The position numbers were made by a program, and so were the translations under genes. The notes below the pieces were generated by a model that was not told the DNA's origin, did no database searches, and saw only the letters and a list, made by a program, of their open reading frames with translations. A stretch of 62,121 bases of DNA, from contig JARFPM010000009.1 in the NCBI GenBank assembly GCA_030444405.1, forward strand, positions 1 to 62,121, in the 5' to 3' direction. This DNA is from Nitrospira sp. (GTDB taxonomy: Bacteria > Nitrospirota > Nitrospiria > Nitrospirales > Nitrospiraceae). Positions 54,465-62,121 of the stretch are shown here, piece by piece. The stretch's first letter is position 1. The number at the start of each line of letters is the position of its first letter.

Positions 54465-54688
54465 ATCGCCCATACGCAGCGCTGGCAGGCCCACCATCAC
54501 ACGGCTGGAACCGGCCCCGTATCTCAAGGCCGCTTCCGGTCCTTTCCCGTTCAGACGGATCATCATTTTCTCATGATCGCGCGCTATGTAGAGCGGAATC
54601 CGCTGCGGGCGAGGCTGGTCCGGCACGCCGAAAACTGGCAGCGGTCAAGCCTGTGGCGACGAACGCAGGGAGACGTGAGACTAACGAG
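54465..54688 (+). pseudogene. RAYT (Y1 transposase) middle fragment, left of the insertion
   Basis: The translated sequence HTQRWQAHHHTAGTGPVSQ followed by GRFRSFPVQTDHHFL and ARYVERNPLRARLVRHAENW matches REP-associated tyrosine transposases. The N-terminal third with the catalytic HxH is absent. The frame ends where an IS1182-type element begins. It continues in the fragment at 56448-56661. Confidence 0.85.
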
Positions 54689-56447
54689 CCTGTAGAACAA
54701 CTACTCTGAGATTCCCACCTTCTCGCCCCAGGCCACCCGCCGTCCCGAGCCGGTTCGGGGTTTCACGGGGCGATGTTGACCGACGGGCATCATGACCGCG
54801 GTTCTGCCTTTCTACCCCGCTCAGCAGTGGGCGATCTTCTCGATTTTGTGGACCAGGGTGAACAGCTTCCATTGGGCATCCACCTTTCGTTGACCCCGCA
54901 GCGTGAAGCGCCGAAGCCCTTTGTTCTTGAGGTTCGCGAACACCGGCTCGACGATGGCGATGCGCTGGTTATAGGTGTAGCGTCCCAAGGGGGTGTCGAA
55001 CTTGCGTTTCATCTTTTCGATCGGCGTTTCGTTCTTGTCTGCCGTCTTGCCGATGAAGATCGTGACTTGCTTGGTGTCGGTGGCCTTGGGGGTGGTGAGG
55101 CAGCGGCTTCGTAGCGTACACGGACGGCAGACGGACTTGGCACCCCGGAATTTCACCCCGAGGTAACCGTGCACATCGATGTTGTTGCCGTTGCGGGAGA
55201 GCTTATGGCCGGCAGGACAATGGCCGGTGCGGCTGGTTTCGTCGTAGTCGAAGTCCTTGGCCGTGAAGCGGTCGTGGATTCTGCCGGCGCGGCGGCGTTT
55301 TTCCTGTCGGGACCGCTCCTTATAACGATCAGCGTTAGCAAAGGCTGGGTCGCGCTGGCGGTGATTACGATCGGCAATATAGGCGTCGATATGATTCTCT
55401 TGGGTGTAACGAACGCCCGATTGGCTGGAGTAGCCGGCATCGGCGGTGAGGGTGGTCTTCTCGAAGACATTCTCGCTGATCCCGGCCGCCTGGCATTGGG
55501 CCTTCGTCGCCGCGATCATCGGGGCTAGGAGGTGGGCCTCCTGCCCTTCGCCGTGGGCTTCGGCGGTCACGACGATCTGGTGTTTGCCGTCCACGACCGC
55601 AATACCGTTGTAGCCCTGGATCACGCCATGGTTGGTGGCCATCTTGGCGCTGTCGGGGTCGGTAATGTTGCTCTTTCTCTCGGCCCCGGCAGGGCCGATA
55701 TTCTTCTTGGCGGTCTTTAAGAAACCTTTGATGTGTTCGATCTTGCGTTCATAGGTCCGCCGCTTCCGGTCTTCCTGAGTGGTGACCGGGGAGAGTTTCT
55801 CCTGCGCCTTCGGGGAGCGATGCCGCTCGATGATCTTCGTGGCCGCGGCTTCGAGCTTCTTCTGCTTGCGGCGTAGCTCCTGGTGTGTGCCGCTCCATTG
55901 CTTGGCGGCATTGGCCGGGAGCTTGCAGCCGTCGATGGCGAAGCTGTTCTGGCCGATCAGCTTCAATTCCGAGGCGTACATCAAGACATCGGTAAAGACA
56001 CTCGCCACCTCCCGATGCATCTGGCTGATGAAGTCGGCGAGCGTCGTGAAGTGCGGACGGGTGTCGGCCGAGAGCGCCATGAACATCACGTTGCGCTCAC
56101 AGGCCTCGGCGAGGTTGCGGCTGGAGCTGATGCCCTTGTAGTACCCGTACAAGACGATCTTCAGTAGCACCGCCGGATCGTAGGCGAGCCGCCCGGTCTC
56201 GTCATTGGCGTAGCGGTCCTCAAAGGGCGAGCGATCGATATGCTGCTCGACGATCTCGTGTAAGGCGGATTCGAAGGAACCGGGCAGGATCTGATCGCGA
56301 AACGACACCGGGATGAACTTGCCCTGATCAAGGTTATAGGACTGGTAGCGGGCCATCGACACCTCCTGTCCTGAGCTGAGCGGTGCGTGATCACCAATCA
56401 CCCGCCGATGGCCGAATTGTCCATGAGAAAAGTAGTTTTTCTACAGG
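54689..56447 (-). mobile_element. IS1182-family insertion sequence
   Basis: The element is about 1759 bp. Its ends are CCTGTAGAACAACTACTCT on the left and AGTAGTTTTTCTACAGG on the right, forming imperfect inverted repeats of about 18 bases. It carries one transposase. It sits inside a RAYT gene. The outside bases GAG and CTC combine to the palindrome GAGCTC when the element is removed, and the RAYT frame is restored. There is no target duplication visible. Confidence 0.85.
54821..56356 (-). CDS. IS1182-family transposase
   Basis: The 511-residue transposase has the N-terminal DUF772-like part (about 1-110, with YDPAVLLKIVLYGYYKGISSSR) and a DDE-type catalytic part with FAIDGCKLPANAAK, DPDSAKMATNHGVIQGYNG and a C-terminal Glu region (YNQRIAIVEPVFANLKN). 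It would move the element by cut-and-paste. ATG at 56356 is chosen because AGGAGGT lies just upstream. No frameshift is seen, so it may be active. Confidence 0.92.
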   Translation of the reverse strand: MARYQSYNLDQGKFIPVSFRDQILPGSFESALHEIVEQHIDRSPFEDRYANDETGRLAYDPAVLLKIVLYGYYKGISSSRNLAEACERNVMFMALSADTRPHFTTLADFISQMHREVASVFTDVLMYASELKLIGQNSFAIDGCKLPANAAKQWSGTHQELRRKQKKLEAAATKIIERHRSPKAQEKLSPVTTQEDRKRRTYERKIEHIKGFLKTAKKNIGPAGAERKSNITDPDSAKMATNHGVIQGYNGIAVVDGKHQIVVTAEAHGEGQEAHLLAPMIAATKAQCQAAGISENVFEKTTLTADAGYSSQSGVRYTQENHIDAYIADRNHRQRDPAFANADRYKERSRQEKRRRAGRIHDRFTAKDFDYDETSRTGHCPAGHKLSRNGNNIDVHGYLGVKFRGAKSVCRPCTLRSRCLTTPKATDTKQVTIFIGKTADKNETPIEKMKRKFDTPLGRYTYNQRIAIVEPVFANLKNKGLRRFTLRGQRKVDAQWKLFTLVHKIEKIAHC

Positions 56448-56661
56448 CTCAACAGCCTGGCTCAGTGACTGACCGGTGACTCGTCCGCGAAACTGGGTGG
56501 TGCAGGTGAATTGTCCTAAGAGCCGCAAGGAACTGGAGTCCTTTCGCCTCAGTGTGCAGCGCGGCCACCCGTTTGGAGATGAAGCGTGGGTCCGCCGGAT
56601 GGCAAGACGGTTTGGCATGGAATCAACCTTGCGCCCTCGGGGGCGACCGAAAGGTTCTTGA
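56448..56661 (+). pseudogene. RAYT C-terminal fragment with internal stop, right of the insertion
   Basis: The sequence SRKELESFRLSVQRGHPFG, then DEAWVRRMARRFGMESTL and RPRGRPKGS is the RAYT C-terminus. It is in frame with the left fragment if the IS is removed. The upstream part reads WLSD*PVTRPRNW, where a Trp is expected at the stop, so TGG has probably become TGA. The gene was thus inactivated both by the insertion and by a nonsense mutation. Confidence 0.85.
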
Positions 56662-56760
56662 GCAAAGACGCTCAGCCTCGTTTCTCATCCAAACAGGATA
56701 TCCGGATCGATGACCCAGCGGTTCACTTCATCGCTAGGCGCCACGGAAAGCGATCACCCG

Positions 56761-56915
56761 ATGGCGCAGAAGTTGGCTATCTCTGGAATTAGCGGTCGCA
56801 CGGGACGCGAACTTGCCAAGATCGCCAGCTTGAAGGGCTGGGAGGTTCGTGGTTTCGTCCGCCCGACGAGTGGGGCTGACGGCGGCATCGTCAATTGTCA
56901 GGTTCTGGGGGGGGG
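56761..56915 (+). pseudogene. N-terminal fragment of an NAD(P)-binding NmrA-like protein
   Basis: The frame MAQKLAISGISGRTGRELAK, then KGWEVRGFVRPTS, is the start of a Rossmann NAD(P)-binding protein with GxxGRTG motif. After about 50 codons it runs into a G-run and loses similarity. Only this fragment remains; it is not joined to anything on the same strand. Confidence 0.6.
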
Positions 56916-56944
56916 AACTTTGAGGAACTCGATTGGGTCATTCG

Positions 56945-57215
56945 TCAATATGCACGCCAGACCCCACTGCATGCACCAAGTAGGCAGGCCCAGGGCAATA
57001 TGATACGATAGGTGCACGAGGCGGCCTGCAGCGACCAGAGCGTCCCATTGGTATCTGTTTCGGCGAAGTAGGTCTGGTCCGGTGCTTTGATGAGAGCGCC
57101 CAGGCGGGTCAATAGCTGCATGGTGCGCTTGATGATCTTGAGTAGCACAGCCTCTAGCTCGTCCGAAGAAGGAGCCGCCGCCCTGTGGAAGACCGGTACG
57201 CCGTCGAGCACCGGA
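56945..57215 (-). pseudogene. IS91-type transposase fragment
   Basis: The minus strand encodes SSDELEAVLLKIIKRTMQLL, then LWSLQAASCTYRI, which matches a stretch of IS91-family Y2 transposases just before their C-terminal region. Both ends and the catalytic region are missing. It indicates past element turnover here. Bases 57216-57398 hold no supported gene. Confidence 0.65.
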
Positions 57216-57398
57216 GGAGAGGCTTGATCAAGCTATCGACGGCGTCGCAGAAAGATTCCGGACCTTCTCCGGTGGTTGTTCTCGATGGGCCCAGCGGTCT
57301 GCTTTTACAATAAGCCGCTAACTTAACTTGTGAGAATTATTTCTCCGCCACGAATCGGATTGTCTCGGCTCCGCCGGACTCGATTGCCAGCCGCGAGC

Positions 57399-58403
57399 CT
57401 ACGTCGTGATGAAACCGGCAGCCCGAAACCAGCCCAGGGCTTCTCCCACAGCGGCGCTGCAGTCGCGCATGGGTTGCAGTCTCAGCTCCCGCGCCGACTG
57501 ACGTCCATCAAAGCGAAAGTGTCTCTGCGTCAGTCGAACCCCCGTGACCGTTGCCATGGGCACAGCTGTGGTGAGGTGGCTGCAAACCCGTTCTTCGAGA
57601 TAAGCAAAGGCGAGGGCAATCACGTAGGGAACTTGCCATCGCGGCGCGGGACGACCGCTCAGCTTGGCCAGTAAACGAAAAAGGCCACGGATGGTCCAGT
57701 CTTCAGCGGCCAGCAGATAGCGACGGCCGATCTCGCCGTACTCGGCAGCAGCCCAGATGCCGGCGGCGGCGTCGCGAACGTCGATGAGATTGAGACTGCC
57801 GTCCAGATAGCCTTTGACCCGACCGTTGTAAAAATCACAGATCAAGCGGGATAGTGGCCCCAGTCTAACGTCGCCGGGACCAACAGGGATGGTGGGCCGA
57901 ACAATCACCACCGGCTGTCCGGCTTCTACGGCCTGGTGGGCAGCCTGTTCGGCGAGCCACTTACTGCGACAGTAAGGCCCGATCATGTCGCTCAGTGAAG
58001 TCTGGGTTTCTTCCGTGATCATTTCCTGACCATGCGCCGTCGCGAGAATCGATTCCGTGGAGACGTGGACGATGCGGCGGGTGCCGGCGCTCCGGGCGGC
58101 TTTGAGCACATGGCGCGTCCCTTGGTGGTTGACCTGCTCGAAGTCATCCGGGTTGCGCGCCCACAGGTTGGGATTGGCCGCCAGGTGCACCACAATGTCA
58201 CAGTCGCGCGCCGCCCGCGCCACGGCCGCTCCATCGCGGATGTCGGCGAAGAGTATCTCGATCTGGTCTTGCGGCAAGTGCGAGACTGCTGCGCCCGGCT
58301 TCTCCAGCACAAGCACCGCATGATTCGCAGCGACGAGCTGCCGCACCAGATGCGAGCCGATGAATCCCGCGCCGCCTGTAACTAGGACCCTGCACGGCTT
58401 CAT
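57399..58403 (-). CDS. hpnA: NAD-dependent epimerase/dehydratase, HpnA-like
   Basis: A 334-residue extended SDR with TGGAGFIGSHLVR (about 9-21) and catalytic YCRSK (about 145-149). It resembles hopanoid-associated sugar epimerases (HpnA) through HLAANPNLWARNPDDFEQVN and the late part GRRYLLAAEDWTI and LSGRPAPRWQVPY. HpnA is thought to act on sugars of hopanoids, but its substrate is unproven. It overlaps the reductase gene by four bases. Flanking IS debris and a high GC content suggest acquisition. Confidence 0.7.
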   Translation of the reverse strand: MKPCRVLVTGGAGFIGSHLVRQLVAANHAVLVLEKPGAAVSHLPQDQIEILFADIRDGAAVARAARDCDIVVHLAANPNLWARNPDDFEQVNHQGTRHVLKAARSAGTRRIVHVSTESILATAHGQEMITEETQTSLSDMIGPYCRSKWLAEQAAHQAVEAGQPVVIVRPTIPVGPGDVRLGPLSRLICDFYNGRVKGYLDGSLNLIDVRDAAAGIWAAAEYGEIGRRYLLAAEDWTIRGLFRLLAKLSGRPAPRWQVPYVIALAFAYLEERVCSHLTTAVPMATVTGVRLTQRHFRFDGRQSARELRLQPMRDCSAAVGEALGWFRAAGFITT

Positions 58404-59392
58404 AAGATCAGCTCGTCCAGCCTCTGCAGAGCTGGTTGGAGCGATTCATTTTCCATGCGTTTGAGCAGCGAGTAGGCGCGACGATTTTGGGGACAGGGTC
58501 GATCACCTGCCAGGTGCAGAAGATGGCCGTTGTAGTTGTCGATCTCGGTGCGACCTTTGGGAACGTCCCCCGACATGGAACAATACGTGTTGCGCAAGCT
58601 CAAAGAAAACGGCCAGGCGAGCGTCCAGGCGAGCGCTCGGAAGCCCAGGATACGGTCGACTGTGTCGGGGTGAAATGGTCCGATCTTACCCAAAGGCACC
58701 CCAGCATCTTTCAGAATCCGGTAATTCTCGCGCAACAGGGCAAAGAACAGCTGCCGCGCCCTGCGATTGATCAACAGCTGGCTGTTATCAAGTCCCGCAG
58801 CCGCCGCGAGCGGGCTGATGGCGGAGTTATACATCAATTTCGCATACTTGTAGGGCAGGATCTCTACGACCTTTCGGACCCGAAAGCGTCCATGTCGCCG
58901 CAGTACTTCGATCATCGATTCCACAGAGGTAGATTCGCGGCGGTGCTCGCTCAAGGCAGTGTGCCCAAAATGCAGACTCCCCCCTCGGGTGATTCGCGTG
59001 TGCGTTTTGTGAGGAAAACACTCGGAGACGAACGAGGAGATGCCTTCGATATAACTGCGCTCGATCAGGTCGGGATCAAAGCCGTTCTGAACTGGAATGA
59101 TGGTAACTGTCGGGGGCAGTCGATTCAGCACCGCCTTGTTGTCATAGCATTTCGTACAAAGAAGGATGACACCCTCTTGCGGCGGCTGCCACTCCGCAAA
59201 ATGGACGAACTTTGCCGGAAGCAAGGGATGCCCATCAAGACCCACGCCATGAGAGCGCCCCCAGTGCACCTTGGCCGGGTTGGCCTCGACAAAGGTCACA
59301 TCGACACCGCCCGCGCGCAAAGCGTAGCCTAGGGCACATCCGATGCCGCCCGCTCCCACCACGAAGACTGCGTTCGAAAGATGATCGGCCAT
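58400..59392 (-). CDS. ApbA/PanE-family reductase
   Basis: This 330-residue protein has an N-terminal NAD(P)-binding VVGAGGIGCALGYAL motif and the C-terminal helical fold with KLMYNSAISPLAAAAG and the EIDNYNGHLLHLAG stretch seen in ketopantoate reductase-like proteins. A role in pantothenate synthesis is possible but the gene context with an HpnA-like epimerase suggests a different 2-oxo or sugar-like substrate. The epimerase gene follows with an overlap of four bases. The start uses ATG at 59392. Confidence 0.8.
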   Translation of the reverse strand: MADHLSNAVFVVGAGGIGCALGYALRAGGVDVTFVEANPAKVHWGRSHGVGLDGHPLLPAKFVHFAEWQPPQEGVILLCTKCYDNKAVLNRLPPTVTIIPVQNGFDPDLIERSYIEGISSFVSECFPHKTHTRITRGGSLHFGHTALSEHRRESTSVESMIEVLRRHGRFRVRKVVEILPYKYAKLMYNSAISPLAAAAGLDNSQLLINRRARQLFFALLRENYRILKDAGVPLGKIGPFHPDTVDRILGFRALAWTLAWPFSLSLRNTYCSMSGDVPKGRTEIDNYNGHLLHLAGDRPCPQNRRAYSLLKRMENESLQPALQRLDELIL

Positions 59393-59447
59393 TTCCCTTG
59401 AACTCTAAAACCTCGATTCCGAGCGTATAGATATTCTGGCAGATTCT

Positions 59448-59585
59448 TAGCAGGCTGCGGAAAAACTCGATTTGTGTGCTTCGACAGGCTCAGCGGGAAC
59501 GAAAAACCCCGGTATATTCAATGACCGCTCCGTTCGTCCTGAGGCTCTCGTAAGGATAAACGGAGGGTTTTTCCGCAGCCTGTTA
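59448..59585. repeat. Large REP-like inverted repeat
   Basis: TAGCAGGCTGCGGAAAAACT at 59448-59467 and GTTTTTCCGCAGCCTGTTA at 59567-59585 form near-perfect outer arms. Inside, CTTCGACAGGCTCAGCGGG and CGTTCGTCCTGAGGCTCTCG form a second imperfect pair. Another outer arm occurs alone at 60869-60886. This looks like an interspersed element. The rest of the gap to hpnM has no gene. Confidence 0.75.
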
Positions 59586-59637
59586 GAGAAACGACCTGAC
59601 GAATTTCACTTTGCCGTTCTGGTCGCCAGCAGCGCGA

Positions 59638-59658
59638 CTTTAATTGTTTAAATTAAAG
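59638..59658. promoter_or_regulatory. CTTTAATT/AATTAAAG dyad
   Basis: Perfect 8-base inverted arms around GTTTA lie 53 bases right of the large inverted repeat. It may be an operator site or a weak hairpin. The hpnM start is 380 bases further on. Confidence 0.35.
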
Positions 59659-60040
59659 GTCCACCTACTCATCACTCGCAGCTAACCCTAGTTATCACTT
59701 GCCCACAGCAAGCGGCTGATGATAGTAGATTCAGGTGAGCCAAAAGTCAATCGCTTGGCTCATTTGGCGGGCACGGCCAAGACCGGACAGTGGCTAGAAA
59801 AGGGGGCGGGATGAGCTGACCCTCTTTCTCAAACTCAAACTTCTCAGTGTCTGACGTAATTCATGGGGAAAGACTGAGAACATTGCGAGCTTCATCCAGG
59901 TCTCCCTTTCACCCAATAGCTCACGTAAGTCTCCCGAGTTTGACGGGTATGAAGAAGGCCCTTGGCATATGATATCATGGAGCACCGGGACATCCCGCCG
60001 TCTAAGTGTATCAAGACATGTCTGGGAAGGAGGACTGTTC

Positions 60041-60667
60041 ATGTGTCTCAAAAAGCCTGCCTTCACCGGCTTCTCTCTTCTGGTGTTCTGCACTGTTATG
60101 GCTCTGCCTCTGCCCATCAGGGGTGAGACGCTAGAGCCCACCCAAGTCATATCACGCTTCAGCATGGCGCTGATCGAAGCAATGAGAGGTGGCAAAGAAT
60201 TGGGGTTCAACGGCCGCTACCGACTGCTTGAACCAGTCGTGACAGAGACCTTCTTGCCTCCTTACATGGCGAGTGTCTCTGTAGGCAGACATTGGAAGAC
60301 TCTCACGCAGGAGCAGCAGCGGCAGTTTGAAGAAATCTATGCCGAATGGCTGATTGCGAACTATGCGAAGAATTTTCACGCATACGCAGGAGAGCGCTTC
60401 GAAATAACGAAACAGTCCCAGATGGCAGGCGGCGCTGCAGTCCTGAGCAAACTTCTGAACTCTAAAGGCAAAGAAACGGAGTTCGACTACCGTCTGCGAA
60501 TGACGGAGGATGCCTGGCGCATTGTGGACATACGCATTTCGGGCGTGAGTCAGCTTGCCAATACGCGCGCTCAATTTGTGAGCGTCCTTGATCAAAAGGG
60601 TTTTGACGAGCTCGTTGCGTCGCTCAAGCGAAAGATTCGGGACTTCTCCCGGAGCGATGGCGAATGA
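60041..60667 (+). CDS. hpnM: MlaC/HpnM-family periplasmic lipid-transfer protein
   Basis: The 208-residue precursor has a signal peptide (about 1-29) and a MlaC/Ttg2D fold, seen in GRYRLLEPVVTETF, YAEWLIANYAKNF and WRIVDIRISGVSQLANTRAQF. Such proteins carry phospholipids through the periplasm; HpnM is linked to hopanoid transport. The start has AAGGAGG eight bases upstream. The neighbouring hpnN-like gene supports the HpnM name. Confidence 0.88.
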   Translation: MCLKKPAFTGFSLLVFCTVMALPLPIRGETLEPTQVISRFSMALIEAMRGGKELGFNGRYRLLEPVVTETFLPPYMASVSVGRHWKTLTQEQQRQFEEIYAEWLIANYAKNFHAYAGERFEITKQSQMAGGAAVLSKLLNSKGKETEFDYRLRMTEDAWRIVDIRISGVSQLANTRAQFVSVLDQKGFDELVASLKRKIRDFSRSDGE

Positions 60668-61106
60668 TCCAAGGCCCACGTCACGGTTGAGATATGTGAC
60701 CCTGAACTCTTCGCGACCTGGTCGCGTGATCCTGCCAAACGTGAACGCGCGTGACGCCGACATCAGACCGCATTGGGTTCGACCAGGACAGGCGATCTGC
60801 CCACACTGAGACATTTCACCTCTACAGAAGAAGATCGTGCTCTCTACGGGTTTCACTCAATGAACGAACGAGTTTTTCCGCAGCCTGCCAAAGGGACGGA
60901 CATATCAGAGACGCTGGCGAGCGGGGTTCAGCCAAGAGGCTTGCTGAATCCGTACCTCCAGCTTGCCGTGAACGGCCTGTTGGTCTCCGCCAGCGGGTTG
61001 CCGCTGAAGCGCTGGGCGACAGTGACCACGCAGGTTTCGGGATCGCCTTGGGCTGAATGGCTGAGATAATCTGAAGGGCCCAAACTTACACCGACCCGAA
61101 CCAACC
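60668..61106. other. Gap between hpnM and hpnN with solo REP arm
   Basis: The only recognisable feature is GAGTTTTTCCGCAGCCTG at 60869-60886, an isolated copy of one arm of the repeat at 59448-59585. Open frames here have no coding support. The gap length (439 bases) is unusual between hpnM and hpnN, suggesting an insertion or deletion has occurred. Confidence 0.55.
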
Positions 61107-62121
61107 ATGTCCACCGAGCCTACCCTTACCCGCACACAGCGCCTGCTGAGCGCATGGGTTCTCCTCATTCAGCGTAATGCAGTCGCCGTTCTCGTGGTCA
61201 GTGTCCTGCTGACGTTTGGGACCCTCTGGTACTCCGCCGCCAATTTCAAGATGAACGCCGACATCCGCGGCATGATGTCTGACAAGCTGTCCTACCGCGG
61301 ATTGTACAAGGAGTTCTCCAAGGCCTTTCCACAACAGAGCGACACCGTCGTCGTTGTCATCGATGGCATCACCACGGAACAGACAGAGGCAGCCCGGAAA
61401 GCTATAGCCGAGCAACTGAGGAAAGAGGAAGCGATCTTTGCCAGCGTCTATGAACCAGGGGCAGGAGCGTTCTTTCAAAAGAACGGCCTCCTGTACCTGA
61501 ACATCGAAGAACTGGAGAGACTCGGAGACCGACTCTCGGCAGCCCAACCCTTTCTGGCGCTTCTTTCCAAAGACCTCAGCATCCGCGGGCTTTTCGAGGG
61601 CGTTGAAAAGGCCTTGGAGCAAGAAGATCTCAGTGAGGCTCATGACCGCACTCTTGCCCGACTCCTCGATGGGATGAGCAACGCCTTCGATAGCGCGGTT
61701 CACGAAACGGTCTACCAGATGTCATGGGAGGGCCTGGCGCTCGACACAGAGCGGACCGCGAGGCGATGCCGCCAGTTCATCATACTGAAGCCACGAGTTG
61801 CGGATGCATCCCTGTCTGCGGAAAGCGTCCACATCGAGACCATTCGCCGGATTGCCAGGCAGTTCGGCTACAATAAGACCGGAACCGCGCGAGTGCGGAT
61901 CACGGGAGATTTCGCACTTGCTTACGAGAACCTCCTAGAGGTCCGCAATAGCACAGGAATTGCGACCGTCGCATCCCTCCTTCTTGTGGCGCTGGTCCTT
62001 TCTGTGGGTCTCTACTTCTCATGGCGCCTCATCTTTTGCAGTCTTGTCACATTGATCATGGGGCTCATCTGGTCCACCGCATTTGCTCTTGCCACCGTGG
62101 GCAGTCTCAACATGATCTCCG
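61107..62121 (+). CDS. hpnN: RND/MMPL-family hopanoid transporter HpnN (start only)
   Basis: The visible 338 codons run from ATG at 61107 to the window edge. There is a first transmembrane helix (about 24-47, NAVAVLVVSVLLTFGTLWYS), a large periplasmic loop (about 50-290), and two further helices at the end (ASLLLVALVLSVGLYF and LVTLIMGLIWSTAFALATV). This is the layout of MMPL/HpnN exporters, which move hopanoids to the outer membrane. A full protein would have about 850-900 residues. It pairs with hpnM. Confidence 0.9.
   Translation, partial: MSTEPTLTRTQRLLSAWVLLIQRNAVAVLVVSVLLTFGTLWYSAANFKMNADIRGMMSDKLSYRGLYKEFSKAFPQQSDTVVVVIDGITTEQTEAARKAIAEQLRKEEAIFASVYEPGAGAFFQKNGLLYLNIEELERLGDRLSAAQPFLALLSKDLSIRGLFEGVEKALEQEDLSEAHDRTLARLLDGMSNAFDSAVHETVYQMSWEGLALDTERTARRCRQFIILKPRVADASLSAESVHIETIRRIARQFGYNKTGTARVRITGDFALAYENLLEVRNSTGIATVASLLLVALVLSVGLYFSWRLIFCSLVTLIMGLIWSTAFALATVGSLNMIS

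Noticed and set aside
55169-55528. Plus-strand frame inside the transposase gene
   Set aside because: It is antisense to a well-supported transposase and has no independent evidence.
59794-60210. 138-codon minus-strand frame overlapping the start of hpnM
   Set aside because: It is antisense to the signal-peptide region of hpnM and has no family features.
60773-61069. 98-codon frame in the hpnM-hpnN gap
   Set aside because: It runs through the solo repeat arm, shows no family similarity and lacks a good start signal.
1-62121. CRISPR arrays, tRNA, rRNA, riboswitches and prophage
   Set aside because: I looked for regularly spaced direct repeats, tRNA T-loop words and phage structural genes and saw none. 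The tandem repeats present are coding repeats.

Overview
The window looks like a stretch of chromosome from a Nitrospira-like bacterium (phylum Nitrospirota). This is inferred from the overall style of the proteins and their neighbours: pilA with a pilGHI-type set, hopanoid transport genes, FmdB and YidB-type proteins, and many coiled-coil lipoproteins. There is no rRNA or tRNA in the window to confirm it. Most of the sequence is ordinary housekeeping DNA in short operons on both strands, broken up by patches of gene decay, duplication and mobile-element debris.

Layout. (1) 1-6.0 kb: part of a coiled-coil lipoprotein, a ferritin-like diiron protein, and accA with dnaE. (2) 6.0-12.2 kb: an imperfect tandem segmental duplication. 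Each unit has a long coiled-coil protein with 101-residue repeats and a C-terminal helix-hairpin-helix domain, followed by a BON/OmpA-type envelope protein. Copy B has lost its membrane anchor and its OmpA partner is reduced to a stub. Short scars of the dnaE 5' end mark the junctions. A frameshifted HdeD-like gene follows. (3) 12.2-15 kb: Nudix hydrolase, SDR oxidoreductase, a frameshifted DinB-like gene divergent from an HxlR regulator, and an RsbRD-N-like protein. (4) 15-22 kb: purH, purD, a small coiled-coil lipoprotein, an FmdB zinc ribbon, a class I aminotransferase/coaD/rsmD operon, and a 57-residue zinc-ribbon protein. (5) 22-31.6 kb: radC, an EF-G-like GTPase, HtrA protease with a TrkA-C protein, a DnaJ with half a zinc finger, a Spy-like periplasmic protein, and ilvD. 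(6) 31.6-35.1 kb: a type IV pilin gene behind a sigma-54-like promoter, then a TPR protein, ABC ATPase and ABC permease in the order of the Myxococcus pilA-pilG-pilH-pilI set. (7) 35.5-43 kb: TPR lipoprotein, dnaB, hisZ, serA and a class V aminotransferase in one direction. (8) 43-49 kb: LysM lytic transglycosylase, YfgM-like protein, bioF, and pilT plus pilU retraction ATPases. (9) 49-54.3 kb: cytochrome c, YidB-like protein, and a run of exported proteins (beta-barrel, Slp-like lipoprotein, Tat-exported intradiol dioxygenase, DUF4412-like, one unknown). (10) 54.3-57.4 kb: a REP-associated transposase (RAYT) gene split by an intact-looking IS1182-family element, followed by NAD-binding and IS91-type fragments. 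(11) 57.4-62.1 kb: an HpnA-like epimerase overlapping an ApbA/PanE-like reductase, a large inverted repeat, then hpnM and the start of hpnN for hopanoid or lipid transport.

How the genes fit together. The pilin cluster and the pilT/pilU pair together supply pilus assembly and retraction functions. serA and the class V aminotransferase probably form the first two steps of serine synthesis. The last genes suggest outer-membrane lipid trafficking. The most unusual parts are the duplicated repeat-protein/OmpA module, the RAYT gene interrupted at a GAGCTC palindrome, and an orphan promoter antisense to the small zinc-ribbon gene.
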